Shown: positions 1 through 7,933 of the stretch, piece after piece
Position numbering within the stretch: position 1 is the stretch's first letter
Layout: each line of letters opens with the position of its first letter
Assembly (NCBI GenBank): GCA_049684915.1
Contig: JBAVGO010000196.1
Coordinates: forward strand, 1 to 10,709
DNA: 10,709 bases
Direction: 5' to 3'
DNA from: GWB2-37-7 sp049684915
Lineage (GTDB): Bacteria; Bacillota; Clostridia; Lutisporales; Lutisporaceae
Program-made: the position numbers and the translations under genes
Notes under the pieces: model-generated
Told to the model about the DNA's origin: nothing
Database searches by the model: none
Seen by the model: the letters and a program-made list of their open reading frames with translations, nothing else

Positions 1-391
1 AGGTATCCTTGCCATGCATTAGGTTGTATCTCTTAAGATAATTATTGAGGGATTTTTTTACTCTTTCCCCATCAAAAGGCTTTATCAAGTAATCTACTGC
101 ACCGAGTTTTAGAGCCTTGTCAATCTCATTAGCTTCTCTTGCAGCAGTAACCAATATGACATCAGTTTTTATAAGATTTTTACGCATCTCTTCTAAGAGC
201 GATATTCCATCAAGCTTGGGCATATAGATGTCAAGAATGAGTAGTTCTATTCGTTTGGATTTTAAAAGTTCTAGAGCATCCTCTCCATTGAATAAAACGG
301 CAGCAACTTCAAAACCAGGTACACTTTTAACATATCTTCTGTTAAGCTCCGCCACCATAGGATCATCATCAACTATTAAAACCTTAATCAT
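1..391 (-). CDS. Response regulator receiver domain, CitB/DcuR/MalR type (3' end cut off by window)
   Basis: Only the first 130 codons are present. They form a complete CheY-like receiver domain: acidic pocket VDDD at residues 7-10, phosphoacceptor Asp54 in LILDIYMP, Thr82, and Lys104 in the IKPF motif. The missing part should be the DNA-binding output domain. The start ATG overlaps the stop of the upstream sensor kinase as ATGA, and an AAGGAGG site (402-408, reverse strand) lies inside the end of the kinase gene, so the two are translationally coupled. In this family the kinase phosphorylates the regulator when it senses a C4-dicarboxylate, citrate or similar acid, and the regulator activates transporter and catabolic genes. 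That role is inferred from the kinase partner. The target genes are not in the window. Confidence 0.93.
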   Translation of the reverse strand, partial: MIKVLIVDDDPMVAELNRRYVKSVPGFEVAAVLFNGEDALELLKSKRIELLILDIYMPKLDGISLLEEMRKNLIKTDVILVTAAREANEIDKALKLGAVDYLIKPFDGERVKKSLNNYLKRYNLMHGKDT

Positions 392-2004
392 AGGGTATCA
401 TCCTCCTTAGGCAGCACCACTGTAAACTGAGAGCCCTGTCCTAAAATTGATTCGACTTTTATATTGCCTTTTAAAGCTTCAACGATATCTTTTACTATGA
501 AAAGTCCTTGTCCCCGACTTCCATCCTTTGTGCTATATCCTCTTTCAAATATTCTATCTATATCCTCTGATTTTATTCCAGTACCAGAATCAACTATTTT
601 AATAAGGACATTGTCGTTATATTCCTTTATTAATACATCTATTTTTTTTGGAGTTGTGTTGCTTACTTTAAGGACATCCATGGCATTTTCAATCAAATTA
701 CCCAATATGGTAATTAATACACTACTATCAATTCTTCCAGTGTTTTTACTTAGTTCACTTTCTTTGTCTATCTTCATTATAATCCCAAGCTCATTGGCTC
801 GACTTGTCTTGCCAATGATAAGCCCTGCTATTGAGGGGTTCTTTATGTTTCTTATGACAAGGCTTAGTATCTTCTGATGCTTTTCTGTCTCACTCATAAT
901 ATATTTTTTTGCTTCTGCTATCTCCCCAAGATCGATAAGTCCAAGTATTGTGTGAAGCTTATTCATAAATTCATGGGTAGTTGCCCTAAGTGCATCTACA
1001 ATTTGCCTAACTCCAGTTATTTCTTCCGCTAGTTGATTAACCTTTGTTCTATCACTGAAGGTTGCTATAGCACCGACAATTTTATCCCCATTCTTTATTG
1101 GCACTCTGTTTATTACGACAATAGTATCATTAATTATATGGTCACTATAATATTCAGCTTTACCAGATGCCATTACATCGCCCAATTTACACGAAGGGAA
1201 TACCTCTTGGATATCGTGACCAATGATATTTTCTATATTTAAGTTTAGCATTTTTATAGCAGAATTGTTGACAAGAGTGATGCAATTATTTTGATCTATA
1301 GCAATAATACCTTCATGCATCGCATCAAGCATACTATCTCTTTGGAGATATAGGCGAGTTATCTCATCGGGCTCAAGTCCCAAAAGTGTTTTTTTAATAT
1401 TATTTGAAAGCAAGAAAGCTCCTATCGCTCCAACGGAAAGTCCTATACAGATTGAAACAATCATAATGCTTAAAGCATTATTGATTTCTTGTTTATAACT
1501 TATAATTGATTTACTAACCATTACAAATCCGACCTGCTTATCGGAATCGTCGAAAACCGGTACAAAGGCTCTGATTTGTCTTCCCAGTGTTCCTACAGCC
1601 TCTGATATATAGCTTTCACCTTGCTCAAGAACTCTTTTTTGATCCCCTCCGACGAACTCTTTACCTACTTTTTCTTTTTGAGGATGTGCATATCTTATGC
1701 TGTTCATATCAGCCACAACAATAATTTCTATGTTTTTAGAGGATTCAAGTATACTATCAACATAGTCTTGTATAGCAGGTTGCTTGTCCATGTTCCCAAG
1801 GTTTTGTCTTATTACAGGAGCATTAGCAATAATTGTGGACATACTCATAATACTTGTTTCTGTTTCTTTTCTTATTTCATTTGTTCTCCAGTACGATATG
1901 AATATAACAGTATTAAAAATGGAGACAAAGACCACGAAAATCATTAGCAGCATAATTTTAGTCTGGAGCTTCAAGTGGATTTTTTTATTTAGAAAGGTAT
2001 ACAT
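388..2004 (-). CDS. Sensor histidine kinase of the CitA/DcuS family
   Basis: Residue numbers here count from the farther ATG at 2028. Order of parts: first membrane helix at about 24-46; an extracytoplasmic sensor domain at about 50-180 with the RYAHPQKEKVGKEFVGGD-like stretch (112-129) typical of citrate/dicarboxylate sensors; second membrane helix at about 185-208; a cytoplasmic PAS domain at about 230-330; a SpoOB-type dimerisation helix with phospho-acceptor His352 in THEFMNKLH; and a GHKL ATPase with the N box NLIENAMD (444-451), DSGTGI (480-485) and GQGLFIV (506-512). The length suits the family. I prefer the start at 2004 (Met9) over 2028, because a GTGGGGT stretch sits about 7 bases before Met9 while nothing like a ribosome site precedes 2028. 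The ligand is probably an organic acid, but no transporter gene is in view to identify it. The gene is co-transcribed with the response regulator that follows it. Confidence 0.93.
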   Translation of the reverse strand: MYTFLNKKIHLKLQTKIMLLMIFVVFVSIFNTVIFISYWRTNEIRKETETSIMSMSTIIANAPVIRQNLGNMDKQPAIQDYVDSILESSKNIEIIVVADMNSIRYAHPQKEKVGKEFVGGDQKRVLEQGESYISEAVGTLGRQIRAFVPVFDDSDKQVGFVMVSKSIISYKQEINNALSIMIVSICIGLSVGAIGAFLLSNNIKKTLLGLEPDEITRLYLQRDSMLDAMHEGIIAIDQNNCITLVNNSAIKMLNLNIENIIGHDIQEVFPSCKLGDVMASGKAEYYSDHIINDTIVVINRVPIKNGDKIVGAIATFSDRTKVNQLAEEITGVRQIVDALRATTHEFMNKLHTILGLIDLGEIAEAKKYIMSETEKHQKILSLVIRNIKNPSIAGLIIGKTSRANELGIIMKIDKESELSKNTGRIDSSVLITILGNLIENAMDVLKVSNTTPKKIDVLIKEYNDNVLIKIVDSGTGIKSEDIDRIFERGYSTKDGSRGQGLFIVKDIVEALKGNIKVESILGQGSQFTVVLPKEDDTL

Positions 2005-2066
2005 TATATTACCCCACGACCCATTCATTAAAATTTTGTTTAAAACTAAAATGTTTAATAATGAAT

Positions 2067-2072
2067 ATTATA
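2067..2072 (-). promoter_or_regulatory. Possible -10 box for the sensor kinase operon
   Basis: On the minus strand a perfect TATAAT lies about 63 bases upstream of the preferred kinase start. No good -35 box is found at the normal distance (the best is a weak TTTTAT-like stretch near 2091-2096), so the promoter is weak, needs an activator, or is a chance match in AT-rich DNA. Confidence 0.35.
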
Positions 2073-2143
2073 TCATATGTATATTCTTAAATAAAAATGT
2101 GTCGGTTGGGAGGCAGACTTGTCTCGCAAGGCATGGAAATAGA

Positions 2144-2219
2144 TGGAGCTGAGGAAGGGATTTGAACCCTCGACCTAATGATTACGAATCATTTGCTCTA
2201 CCAACTGAGCTACCCCAGC
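2144..2219 (-). tRNA. tRNA-Thr, anticodon CGT (reads ACG)
   Basis: The reverse strand folds into a full cloverleaf. The acceptor stem is GCTGGGG with CCTCAGC (one G-T pair), the D arm is GCTC/GAGC around AGTTGGTA, the anticodon stem is AATGA/TCATT with loop TTCGTAA, and the T arm is GAGGG/CCCTT around TTCAAAT. Discriminator T is followed by an encoded CCA (2144-2146). The anticodon CGT assigns it to threonine. A candidate promoter lies just upstream, with -35 TAGACT (2256-2261), a 17-base gap and -10 TAAAAT (2233-2238). It stands alone, between the divergent helicase gene and the kinase operon. Confidence 0.97.
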
Positions 2220-2516
2220 AATTAAATAAAAAATTTTATATATTTTCAATTTACCAGTCTATAGGTTCTTTGCCTATGGATACAAGAAAATTATTAGTCT
2301 TAGAAAAAGGTCGCTTCCATGGAAATCACCTAAATAAATTATATCATAATACAGAAGCTCTGGAGATAGTAGTCAATATTTAATACGGAAAATGGGAAAA
2401 CTTATCATGATATTAAGATGTATCAAAGAAAATGTGTTATTATAAATGGTATATGGTTACTTTTATGTGATATATAAATAGATAAGTTGTTATATGAAGA
2501 TTAAAGGAGATAAAAA
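2220..2516. other. Intergenic region between tRNA-Thr and the DEAD-box gene
   Basis: This holds the divergent promoters of the tRNA (minus) and the helicase (plus). A dyad CTATAGG/CCTATGG at 2259-2279 can fold as a 7-pair stem with one G-T pair and a 7-base loop. It has no T-run, so it is not a standard terminator. No convincing -35/-10 pair for the helicase could be chosen from the very AT-rich 2400-2500 stretch. No protein-coding gene is supported here. Confidence 0.6.
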
Positions 2517-3812
2517 TTGTTATTTAAAGACTTAAACTTAATTATGCCTATTCAGAAGGCATTAAAAGCTGAAGAGTATAATGAACCCACTCCTATACAG
2601 GAAAGAGCTATTCCGTCAATACTTGCAGGAAGGGATTTGCTTGGATGTGCTCAAACAGGCACTGGGAAGACAGCTGCCTTTGCTATTCCAATATTACAAA
2701 TTCTGTCTCGTGAAAAAAGGGCTGCGAGGGATACTCGTCAAATAGGTGCCTTAATATTAGCTCCTACCCGTGAACTAGCTATCCAGATTGGTGAGAGCTT
2801 TGAGACGTATGGACAATATCTAAGCCTTAGGACTACGGTTATTTATGGTGGAGTATCGCAGAAGAATCAAACTGATGCATTAAGAGCTGGGGTTGATATT
2901 TTGGTTGCAACTCCAGGTAGATTGCTTGATTTGATTGGACAGAGATACGTTAAAATAAATAATGTAGAAATGTTTGTACTTGATGAGGCAGATCGTATGT
3001 TAGATATGGGAATGGTACAAGATGTGAAAAGAATAATATCACAGCTGCCTGAAAAGAGGCAAAACATGTTATTCTCTGCAACCATGCCACAAGAAGTTTC
3101 ACAGCTTGTAAGCTCTATATTGATAGATCCTGTTAGAATAGAGGTGAAGCATACTTCGTCCTCTGCTAAACTTATTAGTCAGGCGGTATATTTTGTTGAT
3201 GAAAAAGACAAGACAGCGCTGTTGATTCACTTGTTGAAAGACAAAGCTGTTGTTTCTGCCTTGGTATTTACACGAACAAAAAGAAGAGCAGATAAGGTTG
3301 CTAAAGCCCTTGAAAGAGAAGGGGTAAGGGCTCGTGCTATTCATGGAGATAAATCACAAAATGTTAGACAATCGGCTTTAAATGGTTTTAAAAATAGGGA
3401 GTTTAGGGTTTTAGTAGCAACAGATGTAGCAGCAAGGGGTATTGATGTGGAAGAACTGTCTCATGTAATAAATTATGACATACCAAATATATCAGAAACT
3501 TATGTGCATCGAATTGGGCGTACTGGGAGAGCTGGTCTGGGAGGAGTTGCACTTTCTTTTTGTGACAATCAAGAAAAGGAATTTCTTAAGGATATTGAAA
3601 AACTCATATCGAAACCAATAGAAGTAATTAAGACCCATCCATATCCACTAATGAATATGGTATTTGAACAGAATAGAGAGCTTGCAAGTATAACTCACAG
3701 AGCATCAATAGGAGGACATGGTCCAAAAGCTGATACAAGGAGAGTTAGGAAAAACCCGACTGAAAAACAATGGCCTAAAGAAGAGCGGGCTAAAAAAAGC
3801 TTTAAAAGATAA
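2517..3812 (+). CDS. DEAD-box ATP-dependent RNA helicase (RhlE/CshA-like)
   Basis: All core motifs are present and intact: Q motif (Phe3 and PTPIQ ending at Gln28), motif I AQTGTGKT (45-52), Ia PTRELA (83-88), Ib TPGR (132-135), motif II DEAD (156-159), motif III SAT (187-189), motif V ATDVAARGID (301-310) and motif VI HRIGRTGR (331-338). The C-terminal tail of about 70 residues is short and basic (RRVRKN, KKSFKR), which suits non-specific RNA binding, and there is no DbpA-type RNA-binding domain. The protein should unwind RNA duplexes at the cost of ATP, in ribosome assembly, RNA decay or growth in the cold. The start is TTG: AAAGGAGA lies 7 bases before it, and starting at the next ATG (residue 10) would remove the Q-motif phenylalanine. 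A strong terminator follows at 3841. Confidence 0.95.
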   Translation: MLFKDLNLIMPIQKALKAEEYNEPTPIQERAIPSILAGRDLLGCAQTGTGKTAAFAIPILQILSREKRAARDTRQIGALILAPTRELAIQIGESFETYGQYLSLRTTVIYGGVSQKNQTDALRAGVDILVATPGRLLDLIGQRYVKINNVEMFVLDEADRMLDMGMVQDVKRIISQLPEKRQNMLFSATMPQEVSQLVSSILIDPVRIEVKHTSSSAKLISQAVYFVDEKDKTALLIHLLKDKAVVSALVFTRTKRRADKVAKALEREGVRARAIHGDKSQNVRQSALNGFKNREFRVLVATDVAARGIDVEELSHVINYDIPNISETYVHRIGRTGRAGLGGVALSFCDNQEKEFLKDIEKLISKPIEVIKTHPYPLMNMVFEQNRELASITHRASIGGHGPKADTRRVRKNPTEKQWPKEERAKKSFKR

Positions 3813-3840
3813 TTTTAGAGAACTATATGGAAGTTTTTTT

Positions 3841-3876
3841 AACGCCAACTGGAGCAATTGTTCTAGTTGGTGTTTT
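3841..3876 (+). terminator. Rho-independent terminator of the DEAD-box gene
   Basis: AACGCCAACTGGAGC pairs with the stretch 3860-3874 as a 15-pair stem (three G-T pairs) closed by an AATT loop, with a short T-run at 3873-3876. A run of seven T at 3834-3840 precedes the stem, giving A's on the other strand. It lies 28 bases after the helicase stop and separates that gene from the peptidase. Confidence 0.85.
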
Positions 3877-4012
3877 GCATTAAAATATTGGACTCATACC
3901 TATAAATTGAATTTTCTTATAATAAGTTTTTATTGAACTAGAGGAATATACTATAAAAATATAGAACAGTGTATATGTTAATATTTGTAGAAAAGTTATA
4001 AGGAGGATATCC

Positions 4013-5707
4013 ATGAAATTTAATGAATTCAACTATCAAAGACCTAATATGGAGGAGCTAGAAACAAAGTTTAATCACTTACTGCAAGACTTTTCAGCGA
4101 CTCAAAGCTTTGAGCAGCAAGATAAAGTAATGGAAGCAATCAATGGTGTTAGAGGGAAATATGAGTCTATGAGTGAAATTGCGGGCATAAGACATACCAT
4201 TGATACGACTAACGAATTTTATAAGGAAGAACAAGATTTTTTTGATGAGGCTCGTCCAATCTATCAGGGCTTGATTTCAAAATACTACTATGCACTGGTT
4301 AACTCAAAATTCAGAAATGAATTGGAACAAAAATGGGGTGCACAGCTCTTTGATATAGCTGAGTTTACACTTAAAACTTTTGCTCCCGAAATAATAGAAG
4401 ACTTGCAAATAGAAAACAAGTTGGCAAGTGAATATACTAAATTAACAGCTTCAGCACGAATTGATTTTGAAGGTGAAGAAAGAAATCTTTCTCAGTTATT
4501 CCCATTTCAACTTTCAACTGATAGGAATATGAGAAAAAAGGCGAATGAAGCAAAATATGATTTTTTCAAAGCAAATGAAGCTAAGCTTGATCAAATTTAT
4601 GATGATTTAGTAAAGGTAAGGACAAAAATAGCAAAAAAATTGGGATATGATAACTTTGTAGAGCTAGGCTACGCACGTATGAATCGTATTGATTATAATG
4701 CTGAAATGGTGGCTAATTTTAGAAAACAGGTAGAAGAATATATAGTTCCTGTAGCAAATAAGTTAAAAGAAAAACAAAGGAAGAGGATAGGCGTAGATAA
4801 GTTCTCCTATTATGATGACAAATTTAACTTTAAGACAGGCAACGCCACACCAAAGGGTGATGTCAAGTGGATAGTAGAAAATGGGAAGAAGATGTATGCT
4901 GAATTATCTGATGAGACAAGAGAGTATTTTAACTTTATGGTTGATAATGAGCTGATGGATTTAGTGAGTAAGAAAGGTAAAGCCGGTGGAGGATATTGTA
5001 CTTATATAAGTGAATATAAATCACCATTTATATTCTCAAACTTCAATGGGACTGCCTCAGATATTGATGTACTGACTCATGAAGCAGGTCATGCCTTCCA
5101 AGCATATTCGAGTCGTTCTTATGAAGTGCCTGAATATAGTTTTCCAACTTATGAAGCTTGTGAGATACATTCAATGAGTATGGAATTCTTTACTTGGCCT
5201 TGGATGGAGTTGTTCTTTAAAGAAGACGCAGATAAATATAAGTTCTATCATCTAGCAGAAGCACTGATATTTATACCTTATGGTGTTGCTGTAGATGAAT
5301 TCCAGCATTTTGTTTATGAAAATCCAGAGGTAACTCCAACTGAGAGAAAGAAGGCATGGAGAGATATTGAGAAAAAATATCTTCCCTATAGGAACTATGA
5401 TGAAAATGACTATCTGGAAAGAGGCGGTTATTGGCATCAGCAAGGCCATATTTTTGGAACTCCTTTCTACTATATAGATTATACCTTAGCTCAAATATGT
5501 GCCTTACAGTTTTGGAAAAGAGCTAATAAAGGTGATGATAAGGCTTGGGAGGACTATGTCAATCTATGCAAAGCAGGTGGGAGCAAATCTTTCCTTAATT
5601 TGGTAAAAGTAGCAAATTTGAGATCCCCATTTGAAGCTGGATGTGTAGAATCAGTTATAGGTGATATAGAAGCCTGGTTAGATTTGATAGATGATAGTAA
5701 GTTATAA
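4013..5707 (+). CDS. M3 family zinc metallopeptidase (oligoendopeptidase F-like)
   Basis: The protein has 564 residues, the size of the shorter PepF-related M3 oligoendopeptidases. The zinc site is HEAGH (356-360), giving ligands His356 and His360 and catalytic Glu357. The third ligand should be Glu384 in EIHSMSMEFF, which lines up with the EAPSQMLENW segment of thimet oligopeptidase. A conserved GHIFGTPFYYIDY-like block near residues 478-490 forms the other side of the active-site channel. There is no signal peptide or membrane segment, so it acts in the cytoplasm, trimming short peptides to supply amino acids. An ideal AAGGAGG site lies 6 bases before the ATG. It stands between the helicase terminator and a 303-base gap, so it is probably a single-gene transcript. 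No strong hairpin terminator follows, only a weak AT-only dyad (5701-5720) across the stop codon. Confidence 0.94.
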   Translation: MKFNEFNYQRPNMEELETKFNHLLQDFSATQSFEQQDKVMEAINGVRGKYESMSEIAGIRHTIDTTNEFYKEEQDFFDEARPIYQGLISKYYYALVNSKFRNELEQKWGAQLFDIAEFTLKTFAPEIIEDLQIENKLASEYTKLTASARIDFEGEERNLSQLFPFQLSTDRNMRKKANEAKYDFFKANEAKLDQIYDDLVKVRTKIAKKLGYDNFVELGYARMNRIDYNAEMVANFRKQVEEYIVPVANKLKEKQRKRIGVDKFSYYDDKFNFKTGNATPKGDVKWIVENGKKMYAELSDETREYFNFMVDNELMDLVSKKGKAGGGYCTYISEYKSPFIFSNFNGTASDIDVLTHEAGHAFQAYSSRSYEVPEYSFPTYEACEIHSMSMEFFTWPWMELFFKEDADKYKFYHLAEALIFIPYGVAVDEFQHFVYENPEVTPTERKKAWRDIEKKYLPYRNYDENDYLERGGYWHQQGHIFGTPFYYIDYTLAQICALQFWKRANKGDDKAWEDYVNLCKAGGSKSFLNLVKVANLRSPFEAGCVESVIGDIEAWLDLIDDSKL

Positions 5708-6010
5708 AAAATATTATAACGAAGTGCCTTCATAGCTCTTTAACATTTATCAATAAATATAAAAATAAGGAAATTTTGCAAGCAAAAAACCACATAAATA
5801 GTATGAAGTTCCACTTTAATATATAAATATACTAAAATAGCTTGCATTATTTATAAAAATGTGACATTATTAAGATAACTTAAATGATTGGCAAATAATA
5901 GAACACATATTTATTTCAATTACTACTAAAAATATAGTACATAGATATAAAAGTTCTATCATGAATTGTTACAAAGAGTTTAAGGAATAAGATTTTGGAG
6001 GTAAACATAT
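5708..6010. other. 303-base AT-rich spacer before the cold-shock gene, with dyad symmetry
   Basis: No coding region is supported. The left half holds an interrupted inverted repeat: AAGTG (5722-5726) pairs with CACTT (5812-5816), and TTCATA (5729-5734) with TATGAA (5802-5807). It encloses a smaller dyad, TTTTGC/GCAAAA (5774-5787). The right half should hold the cold-shock promoter and leader. TATAAA-like stretches occur near 5946-5951, but no clear -35 pairs with them. The cold-shock mRNA may have a long structured leader, as known for enterobacterial cspA, but that is inference. Confidence 0.5.
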
Positions 6011-6208
6011 ATGAATGGTACAGTAAAATGGTTTAATGGAGAAAAAGGATACGGATTTATCACAGGAGAAGACGGAACAGATGTTTTTGCACACTTTTCC
6101 CAAATAAATTCAGAAGGTTACAAATCCCTACAAGAAGGACAAAAAGTATCTTATGACGTAGCTAATGGACCAAAAGGCCCACAAGCAGAAAATATAACTA
6201 TTGTCTAA
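6011..6208 (+). CDS. cspA: Cold-shock protein, CspA family
   Basis: A 65-residue single cold-shock domain (OB fold) of normal length. The RNP1 motif KGYGFIT (residues 12-18) and RNP2 motif DVFAHF (24-29) are intact, and the WFN near the start (residues 8-10) is typical. The protein binds single-stranded RNA and DNA, keeps mRNA unfolded and often assists translation at low temperature. A GGAGG site lies 9 bases before the ATG, and a perfect terminator follows 14 bases after the stop, so it is a single-gene transcript unless read from far upstream. It shares a neighbourhood with a DEAD-box helicase, another RNA remodeller, although the peptidase lies between them. The gene name is by family; the organism may have several paralogues. 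Confidence 0.96.
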   Translation: MNGTVKWFNGEKGYGFITGEDGTDVFAHFSQINSEGYKSLQEGQKVSYDVANGPKGPQAENITIV

Positions 6209-6222
6209 TTAATGGATCTTTT

Positions 6223-6258
6223 AACCCCTTAAACAGTTAAACTATTTAAGGGGTTTTT
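6223..6258 (+). terminator. Rho-independent terminator of the cold-shock gene
   Basis: AACCCCTTAAA (6223-6233) pairs with TTTAAGGGGTT (6245-6255) as an 11-pair stem with an 11-base loop, followed by T's at 6254-6258. On the opposite strand the hairpin is followed by TTAAAAG, so it could also weakly stop the converging chemoreceptor transcript, whose stop codon lies 30 bases away. Confidence 0.93.
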
Positions 6259-6287
6259 AGTTGCCCAAAATGGCCTTATATTATATT

Positions 6288-7781
6288 TTAATTTCTAATT
6301 GTTTTGTATTTATCCATTTTTTCAGCTTCACTTATAAGTTCTAATACAAGCATCTTCACAGCGTTGGTCTCAGAAAGATTTTCGGCTGTCATTGCGTTTG
6401 CTTCCTCAGAATTTGCCATAGTTTCTTCGCTTACGGCTGAAATATCATTTATGCTTTCTACAATGTGATTATTAGCAGTCAATACCTCATTTATTTTCTC
6501 ATTTAAGCTATCAACCATACCGTATAGACTTATTATACTTTGGTTTATATTCTGAAAAGACGTTTTTGAATTTTTAACTAAATTATTTTCTTCTTTGTTT
6601 AGAACCATAAGATTTGACACAGCATCTACTGAATTGTTTGACTCTATTTGCAATTCAGTGATAATTGATGATATTGATGTTGCAGATTGTTTACTTTCTT
6701 CAGCAAGTTTTCTGACCTCGTCAGCAACAACCGCAAAGCCTTTTCCTGTTTCACCTGCTCGTGCTGCTTCTATTGCTGCATTTAGGGCAAGAAGATTTGT
6801 CTGGTCAGCTATGCCAGTTATTACATTTACAATTTCACTAATATGGGCGGACTTATCTTTTAGTTTTTGCATTATCTCATAAACGGCGTCATTGCTTGTA
6901 CTTACAGTATGCGACTTATCATTTAAGTCATCTATTACCGTAATACCATTTTGGACTATCATAGATGTTTGTTTTGATACATCTTTAATGTTATTTGAAA
7001 GCTTAGAGGTTTCAAAAATCAGATTTTGTATATCTTGTGTTAGGGAGGATTGTGTTTGTATGTTTTCTGCACTATTTGTCGCACCGTTTGATATTTCACT
7101 TACAGCATTTGCTACAGCTTCTGACTTTGATTCAAGACTCTCAATTATTGCAAATACTTTATTTGAATTTTCACTTAAAATTGATGCAGTCTTAATAATA
7201 TCATTAACAAGCTCGTTTTGTTTTTGTTTTTCTGCCTCTATGTGCTGCATTTTTTCTTTGCTAAACAAATTAGAGCAATATGTACAAATATATAATGAAA
7301 CTCCATAAAGTAAAATTGCAATAAACTGAATAGTATAGTTTGTTATATCAGATGTGGAATTAATTTTGAGATAAGCTATATTATAATAAATTCTCGCAAC
7401 ATTTATAATAAAAACTATAATACTTGAAGTCGTAATAAGCTTTAAATCATAATAAAGTAAATACATTGATATGATAGGGAAAACATAAGTAAAGATAATA
7501 AGTCTGCTTGATGTAAACATTGCAAAGATATATATAACAAAATATCCTGTTAGTGTTATATATTTCATAATATTACTATTGTGATCTTTGCAGTATATTA
7601 TAATTGCTATAATAATAGGAACTAAAAGAATTGAGAAAAGCAAAGCAAGGTAGGATAGGCTCTTCTCCCCTTTTAGATATTCAACAATGTAACCCAATAA
7701 AAAGAAAATATCAAGCATCAAGTTTATTGCGAGTACTGCAATATTAGTCTGCTTTATAGAGAAGTTTTGGTTGTTTTCCAT
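6288..7781 (-). CDS. Methyl-accepting chemotaxis protein with six-span membrane sensor
   Basis: The first 170 residues or so are very hydrophobic, with about six membrane helices (roughly 13-36, 43-63, 74-90, 94-110, 114-134 and 150-168) and only short loops. There is no large external ligand domain. The rest is the usual long coiled-coil signalling domain, with the hairpin tip QTNLLALNAAIEAARAGE (327-344) followed by GKGFAVVADEVRKLA (346-360), which contacts CheW and CheA. No HAMP domain is apparent: the last helix passes straight into a coiled coil at about 172. The protein should feed a signal sensed in the membrane into CheA. A GGGGGA site lies 7 bases before the ATG, with a strong promoter at 7826-7854. 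There is no CheR-tethering pentapeptide at the C-terminus. Confidence 0.93.
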   Translation of the reverse strand: MENNQNFSIKQTNIAVLAINLMLDIFFLLGYIVEYLKGEKSLSYLALLFSILLVPIIIAIIIYCKDHNSNIMKYITLTGYFVIYIFAMFTSSRLIIFTYVFPIISMYLLYYDLKLITTSSIIVFIINVARIYYNIAYLKINSTSDITNYTIQFIAILLYGVSLYICTYCSNLFSKEKMQHIEAEKQKQNELVNDIIKTASILSENSNKVFAIIESLESKSEAVANAVSEISNGATNSAENIQTQSSLTQDIQNLIFETSKLSNNIKDVSKQTSMIVQNGITVIDDLNDKSHTVSTSNDAVYEIMQKLKDKSAHISEIVNVITGIADQTNLLALNAAIEAARAGETGKGFAVVADEVRKLAEESKQSATSISSIITELQIESNNSVDAVSNLMVLNKEENNLVKNSKTSFQNINQSIISLYGMVDSLNEKINEVLTANNHIVESINDISAVSEETMANSEEANAMTAENLSETNAVKMLVLELISEAEKMDKYKTIRN

Positions 7782-7825
7782 AGCAAATCCCCCTTAATTA
7801 ATAATACCAGTTAACATATATATTA

Positions 7826-7854
7826 ATTATACATATTATTATATCATTAGACAA
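7826..7854 (-). promoter_or_regulatory. Promoter of the chemoreceptor gene
   Basis: On the minus strand, -35 TTGTCT (7849-7854) and a perfect -10 TATAAT (7826-7831) are 17 bases apart, about 45 bases upstream of the start codon. This looks like a housekeeping sigma-A promoter rather than the sigma-28 type often used for chemotaxis genes. Confidence 0.7.
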
Positions 7855-7886
7855 TATATTCATTTGATATAAAAAACTTGTAATAT

Positions 7887-7899
7887 TATGTCAGACATA
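7887..7899. repeat. 13-base palindrome TATGTCAGACATA
   Basis: A perfect inverted repeat TATGTC-A-GACATA lies about 33 bases upstream of the chemoreceptor -35 box. It could be an operator or part of a transcript end. A near copy, TATGTCAGGCATA followed by the same G, forms the left arm of the hairpin at 8498-8510. A second weak dyad, TATCTAT/ATAGATA (7901-7926), lies beside it. Confidence 0.4.
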
Positions 7900-7933
7900 G
7901 TATCTATCAAGCTATAGTAATAGATATAGAAAC

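Noticed and set aside
464..1947. Several plus-strand open frames across the sensor kinase gene (464-877, 1033-1242, 1621-1947)
   Set aside because: They lie antisense to a gene with complete kinase motifs, and their translations are low-complexity Ser/Ile/Phe/Leu-rich shadows with no ribosome sites.
2005..2028. Upstream ATG of the sensor kinase at 2028
   Set aside because: No ribosome site precedes it; the ATG at 2004 has a purine-rich GTGGGGT at a suitable distance.
1784..2152. Plus-strand open frame 1784-2152
   Set aside because: It overlaps the kinase N-terminus antisense and runs into the tRNA; it has no ribosome site or recognisable family.
2162..2383. Plus-strand open frame 2162-2383
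   Set aside because: It begins inside the tRNA-Thr gene on the opposite strand and shows no family resemblance or ribosome site.
3718..3936. Plus-strand open frame over the helicase end
   Set aside because: It overlaps the helicase C-terminus in another frame and runs through the terminator hairpin.
6595..7308. Plus-strand open frames 6595-6882 and 6892-7308
   Set aside because: They are antisense shadows of the chemoreceptor coiled coil; their Ser/Phe/Ala-rich sequence is what the reverse complement of that repeat gives.
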